Source: Aureispira sp. CCB-QB1 (lineage in GTDB: Bacteria; Bacteroidota; Bacteroidia; Chitinophagales; Saprospiraceae). From it: a stretch of DNA of 64,000 nt. The notes under the pieces were generated by a model. The model was not told where the DNA came from and ran no database searches. It worked only from the letters and a program-made list of their open reading frames with translations. The number at the start of each line of letters is the position of its first letter. Position 1 is the stretch's first letter. Below are positions 27,513 through 37,291 of this stretch, in pieces. The translations under genes were made by a program, and so were the position numbers. Where the stretch lies: contig NZ_JHBV01000032.1 of the NCBI RefSeq assembly GCF_000724545.1, positions 124,001-188,000 of the forward strand, in the 5' to 3' direction.

Positions 27513-27658
27513 TAAGGTCGAATAGCTGCACGAATTATAAACAAGTAGTTTGGCTATTCAATGGCTGTTTGTTGGCAAAATGATCGACACAAGATGCTCA
27601 AGAGTAAATTAAGCAGCCTACAGATAATTCAATCATAAACTTATAAAATCAACTAAGA

Positions 27659-28432
27659 ATGAAGTCATTATTTGCAAGCGTACTTTTATTATTATTAATC
27701 AGTCCAGCTTTTTCACAAAATACAGAAGGAACCATCCATTACACAGAAACCATACAATTAGATATCAATTTAGAGGAATTAAAAAACCTTCCAGAAGAAA
27801 TGAAGGCACAAATACCAACAGAGCAGTCTTCTCAAAATGTACTAACCTTTCATCCAGAGGCATCTTTGTATACCAATAGTCCAGAAGAGACAGAGCAAGA
27901 TATATCCTATCAAGATGGGGATTCAGATATTGATTTTGAAATAAAAATGGAAGTTCCAGAAAGTGCTTATTTCTACAACATTAAGAATCGATCTTCTATA
28001 GAAAGCCGAGAGCTATTTGGAAAAAAATTCCTAATTGGCGAAACCAAACCTGAAAAATGGAAAATAACAAAAGAAACAAAGGAAATATTGGGTTATACCT
28101 GTACTAAAGCTACCACAACTTCTTCAGAAGATGGAGAAACGGTAGAAGCTTGGTTTACTAATGCTATTCCTGTAGAAGTGGGACCTAGTAGTTTTCATGG
28201 GTTACCTGGTGCAATTCTAAGTGTCCGTATGAAAGATGGTACCTATAAGATTGATGCGACTAAAGTAGAATTTAAAAAAGTAGATCGAAAAGAAATTGTC
28301 GCCCCTAAAAAAGGTAAAAAAGTAACGGCTGCTCAATTCAAAGAAATTGTAGAACAAAAACAAAAAGAAATGGCGGATGAATATGGTGGAGATGGCAATA
28401 TTATTATTCAAACCGAAACAATTGAACGATAA
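27659..28432 (+). CDS. GLPGLI family protein
   Basis: A 257-residue secreted protein (signal peptide about 1-19, ending AFSQ). The family motif appears as HGLPGAILSVRMKDGTY at about residues 180-196, with the family's usual N-terminal EGTIHYTETIQ strand and KETKEILGYTCTKA before it. GLPGLI proteins are periplasmic, beta-rich and frequently encoded beside carboxypeptidase-regulatory/beta-barrel proteins of Bacteroidota, exactly as here (next gene 28533). Their function is not known. The C-terminus has a basic helix rich in Lys and Glu. It likely shares a promoter with the downstream barrel gene, which begins 100 bases on. Confidence 0.88.
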   Translation: MKSLFASVLLLLLISPAFSQNTEGTIHYTETIQLDINLEELKNLPEEMKAQIPTEQSSQNVLTFHPEASLYTNSPEETEQDISYQDGDSDIDFEIKMEVPESAYFYNIKNRSSIESRELFGKKFLIGETKPEKWKITKETKEILGYTCTKATTTSSEDGETVEAWFTNAIPVEVGPSSFHGLPGAILSVRMKDGTYKIDATKVEFKKVDRKEIVAPKKGKKVTAAQFKEIVEQKQKEMADEYGGDGNIIIQTETIER

Positions 28433-28461
28433 ACCATAACCAATAATAGCTTGTGCTTTTG

Positions 28462-28501
28462 AGTGATAGATCATGCAGTGTAAAAGCTGCATGCTATCAC
28501 T
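28462..28501 (+). other. Intergenic hairpin between the GLPGLI and barrel genes
   Basis: AGTGATAG-AT-CATGCAG pairs with CTGCATG-CTATCACT, a 15-bp stem with a 2-base bulge and 8-base loop. There is no long T-run after it, so it may be an mRNA processing or differential-expression element rather than a full terminator. Confidence 0.5.
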
Positions 28502-28532
28502 TTAATTCACCTTATCAATCCTCTTCTTAATT

Positions 28533-31343
28533 ATGAAATGTATCTTTTTTACAACCTGCTTTTTATGCCTATCTTTTTTTGGGTATGGACAAAATTATTA
28601 CGGATTATCAGCAACCTTGACAGATGAAAATGCAACAGAATTAGTTGGTGCAACGGTCTTGCTATTAAATTTACCAGACTCTACCATGGAGGAATATGCA
28701 CTGACCAATGAAAAGGGAATTTTCAAAATAACAGCACCTAAAAGAACGAATTACCTGTTGAAAATTAGTTACATGGGGTATGAAGATTATGAAAAGATAC
28801 TGGACTTGAACCAAAAAATGGACTTGGGAACTATTGTTTTGAAAGAAAAAAGTGAGTTGCTAGAATCTATAGAGGTCGTTGAAGAACGTATTCCTATTCG
28901 TATGAATGGGGACACGCTAGAGTATAGTGCAGATGCTTTTGAAACACAAGAACACGATAATGTAGAAGCGTTGCTAAAAAAATTGCCAGGGGTGCAGGTC
29001 GAACGTGATGGAACGATCAAGGCGCAGGGAGAAACAGTAGATCGAATCTTAGTCGATGGAAAAGAGTTTTTTGGAGATAATCCTGAAGTGGCAATGAAAA
29101 ATTTGCCTGCTGATGCGATTAATAAAGTTCAGGTTTATGATCGAAAATCAGAGATGGCTGAGTTTTCTGGTGTGGATGATGGTGTTGAAAAAAAGACCAT
29201 TAACCTAACCCTAAAAGAAGATAAAAAGCATGGTTTTTTTGGACACTTAGAAGGTGGATATGGTTATTCTGTTCCAGATCAGTTTGAAGCTACTTCAGAA
29301 AACCATCGTTATTTGGGCAATGTAAGTTTGAATTATTTTAATCCCAAAATGCGCTTGTCTACCATTGGGGCAATTAATAATATCAATGAGGAAAGTTTTA
29401 GCTTTATGGATTATATTAATTTGATGGGAGGCATTCAATCCATGATGTCTGGTGGAAGCCTTAATTTGGAAATTAGTGAAGATGATCCTTTAGGAGCTTT
29501 ATTGATGAATAATCAAGAAGGAATCGCACAAACAATTGGTGGAGGCGTCAATTTTAATTGGTTTATTAGTAATAAAACAGAATGGAGCACCCATTATTTT
29601 TATAGTATTCTAAATCGAGAAAAGGATGCGTATAATTTTTCGAGATCCGTCAATCTCAATCAGTTTTTTATTCGTAATAGTTGGCTTAATAGTTCTGTTC
29701 AAGCAGGAAATCACAACCTTAATTCGACTTTTACGCATGAGTTTGACCCAACACAAGACTTAAAATTTGAGATAAGGTTCAAATGGAATGATGCTGCATC
29801 TAATCGCCAGACAAGAGAACAGAGTTTTGGTGGAAACAACCAGTTGCTTAATGAAATTGATCAAGGTTATAACCAAAAACAATTGGGATGGGGGTTAAAC
29901 TCTAACGTACTGTATCGAAAAAAATTCAAGAAAAAAGGACGAGTATTAATGTCAAATTTGGTGTTTGGTTATAGCAAAGACAATCAAACAAGTACCAATA
30001 TTTCGACAACTAATTTGTACAATGATGGTGGTAGTTTACAATTGGTCGATTCTCTGAATCAGGATCAACTGGTGCTGGGCAATCAGCAAATTTATGGAGC
30101 TGAATTTTCTTTTATAGAGCCGCTCGGTAAACGAAACTTTTTAGATATTAAGTTGGTCGGAATGTTGAATTTAGATACAAAAGATCGGCAAGTATATGAT
30201 ATTGAGCATGGAAATAATCGAATCAATTCCGCATTGAGCAATCTATTTCAAAAAGAATACAATTACCAAACCCTAACAGCACGTTTCCAACGAAATCAAA
30301 AGCCCTATACCATTACAATAGAAGCCGCTTTGCAACGCAGTTTCCTCAAAGGAATTTTTACCAATGGTCAAGCTGATTTAGCAAGAACTTATTATTATCC
30401 ATTGGGCGCAATTGCTCTAGATTATAAAATTAGTAACTCAAGTAATTTGGATTTTCGTTATCAAACAAGGATAAAAGAGCCTCAAATACAACAGTTACAA
30501 CCAATTATTAATAATAATAGTCCTTTAGCTTTGTATATTGGTAATCCTAATTTAAATCCAGAGTACCACCACGAAATAGATATTCAATACAACTTATTTG
30601 AACAATTCTCATTTACTTCATTTTTTGCAAATGCTTCTTTTACAGTATTACAAAATCAGATTGTAGACAATCAGATAATTGATGAAAACTTGCGAATACG
30701 TTACCAACCAGAAAATACAACGGTGGGATATCAAGGGCGATTGTACTTGAGTTTTAGTCGACCAATCAAAGTCTTGGGAATCAAGTTTAATATAGGAGTA
30801 AATGCTGAAGTGAATCAACGAACAAGTCAAATTAATGCAGTTGCTAACGAGGAGTTGACGCAGCGGTATACATTTAAAGCAAGTTTAGAAAATCGTAAAA
30901 AGAAAATAGTTGATGCAATCGTTGGAACTCGAATAGACTTCAATAAAAGTGCGTTCTCAATTAATAATTCACTCAATACAAGTTATCTCAACTATGTTGC
31001 TTATAGCGATGTAAAAGTGACTATTGCAAAAAAATGGAACATCAATACAAGTTTTGATTATAAGATTTATGCTGATCCTTCCTTTGAAGAAAATCTATAC
31101 ATTCCAATGTGGTCAGCAGGAATTAGCCGAACCTTTTTAGATGCCAACCAATTAAAAATTGAGCTACGAGTATTTAATATTTTAGATCAGCAACTATCTG
31201 TTCGACGCATTAGCCAGAATGATATGATTTTGGAGAGTAGAGCCAATACATTAGGACGTTATATAATGCTCTCTGCTCGATACAAAATCACACAAGTAGG
31301 GGCTAAAAATCCCAATGATGGCATCCAGCTTATAGAGGAATAA
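28533..31343 (+). CDS. Outer-membrane beta-barrel protein, TonB-receptor-like, paralogue 3
   Basis: A 936-residue paralogue of the proteins at 17901 and 20911: signal peptide (about 1-19), carboxypeptidase-regulatory-like domain (about 24-105), plug-like region with MNGDTLEYSADAFETQEHDN and RILVDGKEFFGDN, barrel ending in GRYIMLSARYKITQ plus a short tail. It lies directly after the GLPGLI gene and is likely the main partner of that protein. It is the only one of the three whose operon carries the TTAACC array upstream, so it is the most probable direct target of the neighbouring response regulator. Substrate unknown. Confidence 0.86.
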   Translation: MKCIFFTTCFLCLSFFGYGQNYYGLSATLTDENATELVGATVLLLNLPDSTMEEYALTNEKGIFKITAPKRTNYLLKISYMGYEDYEKILDLNQKMDLGTIVLKEKSELLESIEVVEERIPIRMNGDTLEYSADAFETQEHDNVEALLKKLPGVQVERDGTIKAQGETVDRILVDGKEFFGDNPEVAMKNLPADAINKVQVYDRKSEMAEFSGVDDGVEKKTINLTLKEDKKHGFFGHLEGGYGYSVPDQFEATSENHRYLGNVSLNYFNPKMRLSTIGAINNINEESFSFMDYINLMGGIQSMMSGGSLNLEISEDDPLGALLMNNQEGIAQTIGGGVNFNWFISNKTEWSTHYFYSILNREKDAYNFSRSVNLNQFFIRNSWLNSSVQAGNHNLNSTFTHEFDPTQDLKFEIRFKWNDAASNRQTREQSFGGNNQLLNEIDQGYNQKQLGWGLNSNVLYRKKFKKKGRVLMSNLVFGYSKDNQTSTNISTTNLYNDGGSLQLVDSLNQDQLVLGNQQIYGAEFSFIEPLGKRNFLDIKLVGMLNLDTKDRQVYDIEHGNNRINSALSNLFQKEYNYQTLTARFQRNQKPYTITIEAALQRSFLKGIFTNGQADLARTYYYPLGAIALDYKISNSSNLDFRYQTRIKEPQIQQLQPIINNNSPLALYIGNPNLNPEYHHEIDIQYNLFEQFSFTSFFANASFTVLQNQIVDNQIIDENLRIRYQPENTTVGYQGRLYLSFSRPIKVLGIKFNIGVNAEVNQRTSQINAVANEELTQRYTFKASLENRKKKIVDAIVGTRIDFNKSAFSINNSLNTSYLNYVAYSDVKVTIAKKWNINTSFDYKIYADPSFEENLYIPMWSAGISRTFLDANQLKIELRVFNILDQQLSVRRISQNDMILESRANTLGRYIMLSARYKITQVGAKNPNDGIQLIEE

Positions 31344-31395
31344 CTAGGGCATTTTGAAAGGAGAAGCACTAGGGGCGAAATGATATTCTTTTAAT

Positions 31396-31459
31396 CCGCT
31401 ATACCCAACAATTGGCGATTCTATTGGAATGTATAACAATAGAGTCGCCAAGGTAGCGG
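31396..31459. terminator. Long hairpin between convergent genes
   Basis: Inner stem TTGGCGATTCTATTG / CAATAGAGTCGCCAA (one mismatch) with a 10-base loop, outer stem CCGCTA / TAGCGG. It lies 52 bases after the barrel gene and 12 bases from the stop of the acylase gene, so it can serve both. Confidence 0.65.
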
Positions 31460-31470
31460 TTTACTTTTAA

Positions 31471-33564
31471 TTATTGAGGATGATAGATTTTTTTAGCGGT
31501 TTCTAGAATAGTTGTCTTATTAAGGCTCATTACCTTTGTTTTTTGTTGTAAAAACAAATCCATTTGATCGTTGTAATGAGGGCTCTCTGGACGATTAGAA
31601 GCACCATAACAGTTGATGCTTTCTATTTTTTCAACACCATTTTTGTTATAAGTGGCAAAAAGAATAAACGATTCTCCTAAGTCACTTTGACGCATACCTT
31701 TTTTCCAAGGGACTGTATACATGGCTGCAATAGATTCACCAACGCCCCCAATAGGTGCTACTTTAGTACCTCGAACATGTTTTTGCAAATCACCTAGTTC
31801 TATCTCTAAGCTTTTGAAATGCTTTAAAAGATATTTTTTAGCATATAGTAAGGCATCGGCAAAAGTAGCTTCTTCCATTGTAATAGGAAGATCAGAATTG
31901 CCTTTTTTATTTCTATAATCAGAAATATAAATTGTAGAAAGAAGAAAGATAGCTGCTTGTTTGTTGTGAATATCTGCATTGCCATCCCATTTGGAAAAAA
32001 CAGCAATAATATCCGCAATTTTAGGGTATTTCTTTGGAGATAAGTGCCTAATCAAATCCCAATTTTGTATGGTTCTCGTATAGAGTGGGAAACGATGTTT
32101 ATAATCGTATTTAATTCTTTTAAAATCTTCATAACTCAGTTGGTTGTATTGTGCTATCAAATCCTTAAACCGCAACTGTCTAGGAAGGTTTTCTGTAATG
32201 TATCCCATCGTTGGGTTGTAGTCCGCAGGATTAGGATTGTCAACATCTGCCGTAGAATTAAAACCTGTCCCATTCATATGAAATACATATCCAGAGGGAG
32301 GATTTTCTACCGTTAGAATACTATCCATGGGCATGAAATTGGCTGCCCATAGTGTTGCTGAGGTATCGCCAGGAACTATATTTTTCCAATTATAATTGGG
32401 ATTTCTATAAGGAAACAAGCCATTGTCAACAAATAAAATATTGCCTTCCTTGTCAGCGTATGTCGTGCTAATGCTAGGTTGCTGCTGAAGGTTGAGCGCT
32501 GCTTTAAATTCGTTTAAATTAGTTGCCTTATTCATGTGGTACCATTGTTCAGGAGCACCAATAACCATATTAGAAGGAAAACGCAAGGCATAAAAACCAG
32601 TTTTGTTTTTAACAACAGGACCGTACTTGCTCCAATAAAATTTTTTTCTAATGCCAAACTTAAAAATCCAAACTTTTACAGTTGCTTTCCAAATACGTTC
32701 TTCTAAATCCAACCATTTTCCATCCAGTTGATATTTTAATTTTTCTTTTGGGTGCATTTTTAGTTCAAAAACATCCGAATAATCGTTGTAATTGACACAG
32801 TGCGTCCATCCCAAGTGCTCGTTGGTGCCGACAAAAGGAGTAATACCACCGCAAAATGTTGCCCCCGTAAAATTCCAACCTTCTTCAGTATGGATGTGGA
32901 CTTCATACCACGATAAGTAAGAGCGAAGTGGTTGATGAGAATTAGAAACCAAAAAAGTTTTACCTTCTTGCGTTTTGTGTGGCGCAATAGCAATTCCATT
33001 TGACCCCGCACTCAAGTTTTTTTTATTGCTAGAAGTGATGGGCTCTAAGTTATTTTCAAATAAACGACCTAAGTTAAACTGAATATTAGAAATCAAGGAC
33101 GTTGAAATATTGTAGGCAACGGCAATGTCTTTGGGCGTAATTGGAAATAATTTCTTGTGTCTAATTTCTTTAGGATGCAGTTCGGCATAACGATTGACAG
33201 CACTGGCATAAGCTGTTAGCATTTGCTTGAATTTGGGCGAAAAAGTAGTTTCGTACTTTTCTTCAACGACCTCCCTAGATTTTATCAAAAAGCTAATAGC
33301 ATCAAATAAAGCGCCTTCTTTTCCTAGTACAGCTCCAAATATTCCTTTGGCAGCTAAAAAAGGTTCTTGGACTTGTTCAAAGTTATCTTCACAGTGAGCC
33401 CAAGCTAGCCCATAGGCTGCCTCAACATCCGTTTGGGTAAAAATATGAGGAACGCCCCATTCATCTCGTGCTATTGTAATATTATTCAAATCAACAGGAG
33501 CTACCGTTTGTCCAAAAGATAAAATAGTGAGGCCACAAAGCAAGAGCGTGCATGCAATTCTCAT
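31471..33564 (-). CDS. Penicillin acylase family (Ntn-hydrolase) secreted enzyme
   Basis: A 697-residue protein with a signal peptide (about 1-18, ending SFGQ). The family start ITIARDEWGVPHIFTQTDVEAAYGLAWAHCEDN (about 29-61) is clear. The autoprocessing site and nucleophile appear as GSNGIAIAP with Ser188, followed by LVSNSHQPL, the usual strand after the nucleophile. It would mature into alpha and beta chains in the periplasm. Members cleave amide bonds of beta-lactams, acyl-homoserine lactones or other N-acyl compounds; the sequence does not decide which. The mature length is normal for the family. No neighbouring gene indicates the substrate. Confidence 0.87.
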   Translation of the reverse strand: MRIACTLLLCGLTILSFGQTVAPVDLNNITIARDEWGVPHIFTQTDVEAAYGLAWAHCEDNFEQVQEPFLAAKGIFGAVLGKEGALFDAISFLIKSREVVEEKYETTFSPKFKQMLTAYASAVNRYAELHPKEIRHKKLFPITPKDIAVAYNISTSLISNIQFNLGRLFENNLEPITSSNKKNLSAGSNGIAIAPHKTQEGKTFLVSNSHQPLRSYLSWYEVHIHTEEGWNFTGATFCGGITPFVGTNEHLGWTHCVNYNDYSDVFELKMHPKEKLKYQLDGKWLDLEERIWKATVKVWIFKFGIRKKFYWSKYGPVVKNKTGFYALRFPSNMVIGAPEQWYHMNKATNLNEFKAALNLQQQPSISTTYADKEGNILFVDNGLFPYRNPNYNWKNIVPGDTSATLWAANFMPMDSILTVENPPSGYVFHMNGTGFNSTADVDNPNPADYNPTMGYITENLPRQLRFKDLIAQYNQLSYEDFKRIKYDYKHRFPLYTRTIQNWDLIRHLSPKKYPKIADIIAVFSKWDGNADIHNKQAAIFLLSTIYISDYRNKKGNSDLPITMEEATFADALLYAKKYLLKHFKSLEIELGDLQKHVRGTKVAPIGGVGESIAAMYTVPWKKGMRQSDLGESFILFATYNKNGVEKIESINCYGASNRPESPHYNDQMDLFLQQKTKVMSLNKTTILETAKKIYHPQ

Positions 33565-33602
33565 TCAAATCGGGAGATTAAAAGGTTAAAGAATGGTGCG
33601 AT

Positions 33603-33669
33603 ATACTTGATTAGAAGATTAAAAGAGGAATAATAGTAATGTATTGACTCCAATCTTCTAATCAAGTAT
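33603..33669 (-). terminator. 18-bp perfect inverted repeat after the SRPBCC gene
   Basis: ATACTTGATTAGAAGATT (33603-33620) is inverted exactly at 33652-33669, with 31 bases between. It lies 13 bases after the SRPBCC stop on the minus strand and 38 bases before the acylase start. No T-run is obvious, so a terminator is likely but an operator cannot be excluded. Confidence 0.5.
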
Positions 33670-33682
33670 AGTATTAAGAGGG

Positions 33683-34132
33683 CTAGGCCTCTTCTTTGGA
33701 AATTTCTTCAGCAAATTTTTTAAAACGCTCCATCGTTAGTTCTGTTTGTTTTTTGAAAATGCCTTTCATCGCTAAGGCGGCATATTTCATAAGACCACTA
33801 AATTTGAAGTTGTTCTCCATAATCCAGCGAGTTTTGTTGGGAGCAATCTCTTTGAAATTATTGGTGACAGTATTGGTAACACCATCAGAGTCATAACGCA
33901 ATACAAATTCATCTGGAATATTGCGTTTCAGAATAGTTTCTTTCATGACAATTTCTTTTACAACCATGTTGTAACGAATTTCGGCAGTAGCCCCAACGTG
34001 ACCTATTTCGCCAGATAGGGGAGTAAAACTGATAACATTAGGTTGCCATTTTTTTAAATTATCAGGATTCTCAAACAACTCTAGTAATTTCGCAAAAGAG
34101 ATATCAACAATAATTTCTATATGGAATTTCAT
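33683..34132 (-). CDS. SRPBCC (START/Bet v1-like) domain protein
   Basis: A 149-residue soluble protein with the SRPBCC pattern: an N-terminal strand MKFHIEIIVDISFAKLLELF, then NPDNLKKWQPNVISFTPL, a series of strands (ETILKRNIPDEFVLRY, ITKTRWIMENNFKF-like) and a long C-terminal helix (LTMERFKKFAEEISKEEA). Proteins of this fold bind hydrophobic ligands in a deep cavity. No ligand can be named. No signal peptide, so cytosolic. It stands between AMP nucleosidase and the acylase gene, all on the minus strand but with large gaps. Confidence 0.75.
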   Translation of the reverse strand: MKFHIEIIVDISFAKLLELFENPDNLKKWQPNVISFTPLSGEIGHVGATAEIRYNMVVKEIVMKETILKRNIPDEFVLRYDSDGVTNTVTNNFKEIAPNKTRWIMENNFKFSGLMKYAALAMKGIFKKQTELTMERFKKFAEEISKEEA

Positions 34133-34360
34133 TTTATTAATGTAGTTGCAGGATTTAAGAACAATGCGTTAAATCCGAGTTTATAAAAACATTTTTATAC
34201 AAAGTATTAATCAATAATACTCCGTTGATTTTTTGACGGAGTAAGGAACAAAACAAAGTTAGCGAAATTTACCACAATGCATAAAAAATGGACATACGGT
34301 TTTATCCAGATGTCCTTAGTGAATCGTAATGGTGTCTAATACGTTATAGCACCGTAAAAC

Positions 34361-35134
34361 TTAGAAATGCAAATGTTTAACTGTTAATCCATTATTAATT
34401 AATTGTTTTAGTGATTGTATTCCAATCTCTAAGTGCCTGTTAACGAAATTTTTTGTAACAGCATTATCACTTTGTGACGTTTTGACACCTTCAGGGGTCA
34501 TTGGCATATCAGATACTAATAATAATGCCCCCGCAGAAATTTTGTTGCGAAAAGCTGTGATAAATAAAGTTGCCGTTTCCATATCAATAGCCAAACAACG
34601 AATGGCTCGCAAATAATCTTTAAATTCCAAATCGTGTTCCCAAACTCGGCGGTTGGTGGTATAAACTGTCCCTGTCCAGTAATCTAGGTCATTGTCACGA
34701 ATAGTGGTAGAAATTGCTTTTTGTAAAGCAAAGGCAGGTAGTGCAGGAACTTCTGGTGGGAAATAATCATCTGACGTACCTTCTCCTCTGATGGCAGCAA
34801 TTGGCAAAATTAGGTCGCCTACTTTATTTTTATCACTTCGCAATCCCCCACATTTTCCTAAGAATAGACAAGCTTTGGGGCTAATTGCTGTTAGCAAATC
34901 CATTATTGTAGCAGCATTAGGACTTCCCATACCAAAATTGATAATTGTAATTCCATCTGCGGTAGCTGTTTGCATGGCTTTGCCAAAACCTTTCATTTCC
35001 ACATTGTGCATCTCTGCAAATTCTACCACATAGCCGCTAAAGTTGACTAAGAGAATGTATTCACCAAATTCTTCTAGTTCTGTGCCCGTATATCTAGGCA
35101 GCCAATTATCGACAATCTCTTTTTTTGTTTTCAT
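34361..35134 (-). CDS. amn: AMP nucleosidase
   Basis: A 257-residue cytosolic enzyme of the nucleoside-phosphorylase fold that hydrolyses AMP to adenine and ribose 5-phosphate. Visible motifs: TIINFGMGSPNAATIMDLL, CLFLGKCGGLRSD (base/ribose site region), AIRGEGTSDDYFP, the AIDMETATLF segment with the catalytic-type ME pair, and LVSDMPMTPEGVK near the end. It matches the short Bacteroidota form without the extra N-terminal domain of the ~480-residue E. coli Amn. It appears to be a single-gene unit and probably acts in purine salvage or AMP control. Confidence 0.88.
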   Translation of the reverse strand: MKTKKEIVDNWLPRYTGTELEEFGEYILLVNFSGYVVEFAEMHNVEMKGFGKAMQTATADGITIINFGMGSPNAATIMDLLTAISPKACLFLGKCGGLRSDKNKVGDLILPIAAIRGEGTSDDYFPPEVPALPAFALQKAISTTIRDNDLDYWTGTVYTTNRRVWEHDLEFKDYLRAIRCLAIDMETATLFITAFRNKISAGALLLVSDMPMTPEGVKTSQSDNAVTKNFVNRHLEIGIQSLKQLINNGLTVKHLHF

Positions 35135-35411
35135 ATGTATAATTGTTGTGTGTTATTATCTTCTCTTTTTTTATAATAAATAATAAACTAGCAATTTACA
35201 AATGATTGAGGAGAAAAGCAATAGAGGAGAGTGATAAAACCTTAAAATTTATGTGAAGAAAGGTTTAGAATATTAATAAAATTTTGAAGAAAAAAAGGAA
35301 CTTTTATTAGAAAGAGTTTATTGAGAACTTACTTTAAGTTAAAGTATAAACTAGATGAAATTTTAGATAAAGTAATTGGATCGAAAGAGATTAAAGAGAA
35401 AATAACCGCCC

Positions 35412-37169
35412 CTACCGCACCAGCATCACCGTTCCACGACGTTCAATCCAAGTACCGTCAGGTGCTTGAAATCGAATCAAATACACATACATACCCATTT
35501 TGAGCGATTGCCCATCTTTCGTGCCGTCCCATCCATCATACAGATCGTTGGTTTCAAAAATTTGTTGACCATAACGATCAAAAATAAGCATAGAGTAGTT
35601 GTGAATGCTACGACTAAAAACAATCAGAGGACGAAAAGAACGATTTTTTCCATTGGGAGAGACAGCATTGGGAATTTGAATATTAGAGCCTTGAACCGCA
35701 CAGCCTCTATTGGATTGACTTTGAGTAAAAGTAGATTGACCATTCGGAAAGCTTAAGCTGACATTGGCAATAACAAAATAACAATTTTCTGCCTCATTTT
35801 CATTGGTTACATCCAAGACGTCTGTATAGGAAAGAGTCGTAGGAGGTAAAATAGCAATGCGTTGAGGAGAATTGCCCGTATATTTGTACAACCAATATTC
35901 TTGAACCGTGCCATATTCCAATGTATTGGCGGTCCAAGTAATATGATTTTCAAAGTTTTCTAAAGCCTCTGCTTCTAAGAAGATGGTCTGCCCTAAATTA
36001 CTAGTAACAATATGTCCACAAGCATCTTCTGTTTGAACTTGGTAATAATAACTGTTTTTGTAAGGTTCTACTTGATTGTCTGTAAAACCATTGGCTACTG
36101 AACCGATGACAGGTAACGACAAGCGAGAGGATAATTCATTCCGATTTGTGCCACTCAAAAGGTTGCCACCAGCATAATCAACATCAGTATCCCATTCCCA
36201 ACTGATGTCAATTTCATTGTCATTTGTAACGGTTAATTTGGTTAAATGTAGAAAATCCATAGGACGGTTGACCCGAACATCAAAACGCAAGTGGTTAGAC
36301 AGTGCTTGATTAGTCTTGTTTTTTTCTATTGCTCTGATTTGAAAAACTAAAATATCGTTGTCTTGCGCATTGTTATAATTATATTCTGTAGCCGTTCTAG
36401 AAAGCGTTTCCAGACGCTGAAAACCAGTGCCGTTTTTGTTCAACCATATTTCATAGTTTAAAACACCATCTTTCCAATTTTCATAGGCATTCCATTGGAT
36501 CGAAATAGCACGACTGCAAGAATCAATTGTACCTTGAAGAACCATTGATGTATGAGGTCCTGTGGTTCCATCAACAGGGTCACCCAAGCCAAGAAGACTT
36601 TTGTTACAAGAACTGACAGCAATAATGGCATACCGTGCAAGCAAATCAACAGCAGTAACATCGGTATAAGTTGTTGTGGTGATGATGGTGCTAGCATTGG
36701 GATAGGGAAAGTAATTCCCTGAGCCATAAGGGTTTTCTTTGTATAGTTGATAACCAATAACTTCTGGGCTAGGGCTGGCAGACCAACTGATAACAGGAAA
36801 ATTACCAACAATATTCACACTTAACAAATCAGGGGTAACTGGTCGTTGATTGCTAACCGTTGTAGAAAGGCTGGTTAATGTACCGTTACATAACATACCA
36901 ACTTGATAGTTCCAAATTGATTCGCTAGGATTAGAATGGACAATATTGTTTGTTGTAACTGTATCTAAAGGAATAAATGGTCCTGTATTATTTTCTTGCC
37001 CCAAAATGACATAACCTCCAAAACCTGCACAGGGAGTCCCTTGCCAAGTAACGGAGTCTTGTCCCGAACCCAAGAGTAAACGAGCGCAAACTTCTGGTGC
37101 TTGCGCTTGTAGTTGTTGTCCTAAGTAGAGGCAAAAAAAGAGGCTAATAATAGTTTTTAGATACATCAT
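35412..37169 (-). CDS. Secreted Fn3-type protein with T9SS type B sorting domain
   Basis: A 585-residue protein with a signal peptide (about 1-22), then four to five fibronectin-III-like modules (e.g. PVISWSASPSPEVIGYQLYK, DISWEWDTDVDYAGG, ENHITWTANTLEYG). The last ~90 residues are a type B (CHU_C, gliding-motility-associated) domain: IPNAVSPNGKNRSFRP, YSMLIFDRYGQQIFET, DGWDGTKDGQ, MGMYVYLIRFQ. Type B cargo is secreted by T9SS and often stays attached or is released with help of PorP-type partners. No such partner gene is adjacent. It may be an adhesin; nothing more specific can be said. Confidence 0.87.
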   Translation of the reverse strand: MMYLKTIISLFFCLYLGQQLQAQAPEVCARLLLGSGQDSVTWQGTPCAGFGGYVILGQENNTGPFIPLDTVTTNNIVHSNPSESIWNYQVGMLCNGTLTSLSTTVSNQRPVTPDLLSVNIVGNFPVISWSASPSPEVIGYQLYKENPYGSGNYFPYPNASTIITTTTYTDVTAVDLLARYAIIAVSSCNKSLLGLGDPVDGTTGPHTSMVLQGTIDSCSRAISIQWNAYENWKDGVLNYEIWLNKNGTGFQRLETLSRTATEYNYNNAQDNDILVFQIRAIEKNKTNQALSNHLRFDVRVNRPMDFLHLTKLTVTNDNEIDISWEWDTDVDYAGGNLLSGTNRNELSSRLSLPVIGSVANGFTDNQVEPYKNSYYYQVQTEDACGHIVTSNLGQTIFLEAEALENFENHITWTANTLEYGTVQEYWLYKYTGNSPQRIAILPPTTLSYTDVLDVTNENEAENCYFVIANVSLSFPNGQSTFTQSQSNRGCAVQGSNIQIPNAVSPNGKNRSFRPLIVFSRSIHNYSMLIFDRYGQQIFETNDLYDGWDGTKDGQSLKMGMYVYLIRFQAPDGTWIERRGTVMLVR

Positions 37170-37227
37170 TGGTTTTTAACGTAATAAATTCTTTGATAAG
37201 TAAGATGGAATGATACAAGAAGTCCAC

Positions 37228-37253
37228 AACCACGCAGTAGCAGCATAGCTAAA
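37228..37253 (+). repeat. Dispersed repeat core, copy G (partial)
   Basis: AACCACGCAGTAGCAGCATA followed by GCTAAA, nearly the same as the core of copy A at 16579-16604. No terminal TAGTTCGTTGA motif is present here, so only a fragment remains. Confidence 0.5.
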
Positions 37254-37291
37254 TACTAATGAATGAATCAAAGAACGAAATAATAAAGTTA

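Larger units (their letters stand above)
27272..27657. other. Divergent control region before the GLPGLI gene
   Basis: 387 gene-free bases between divergent genes. It holds the second TTAACC repeat array and a TACCTTTG element, listed separately. A long AT-rich leader of about 140 bases precedes the GLPGLI start. Confidence 0.5.

Noticed and set aside
35321-35503. A 60-codon open frame on the plus strand between amn and the Fn3 gene
   Set aside because: It overlaps the end of the type B sorting domain gene in antisense and shows no protein-like pattern.
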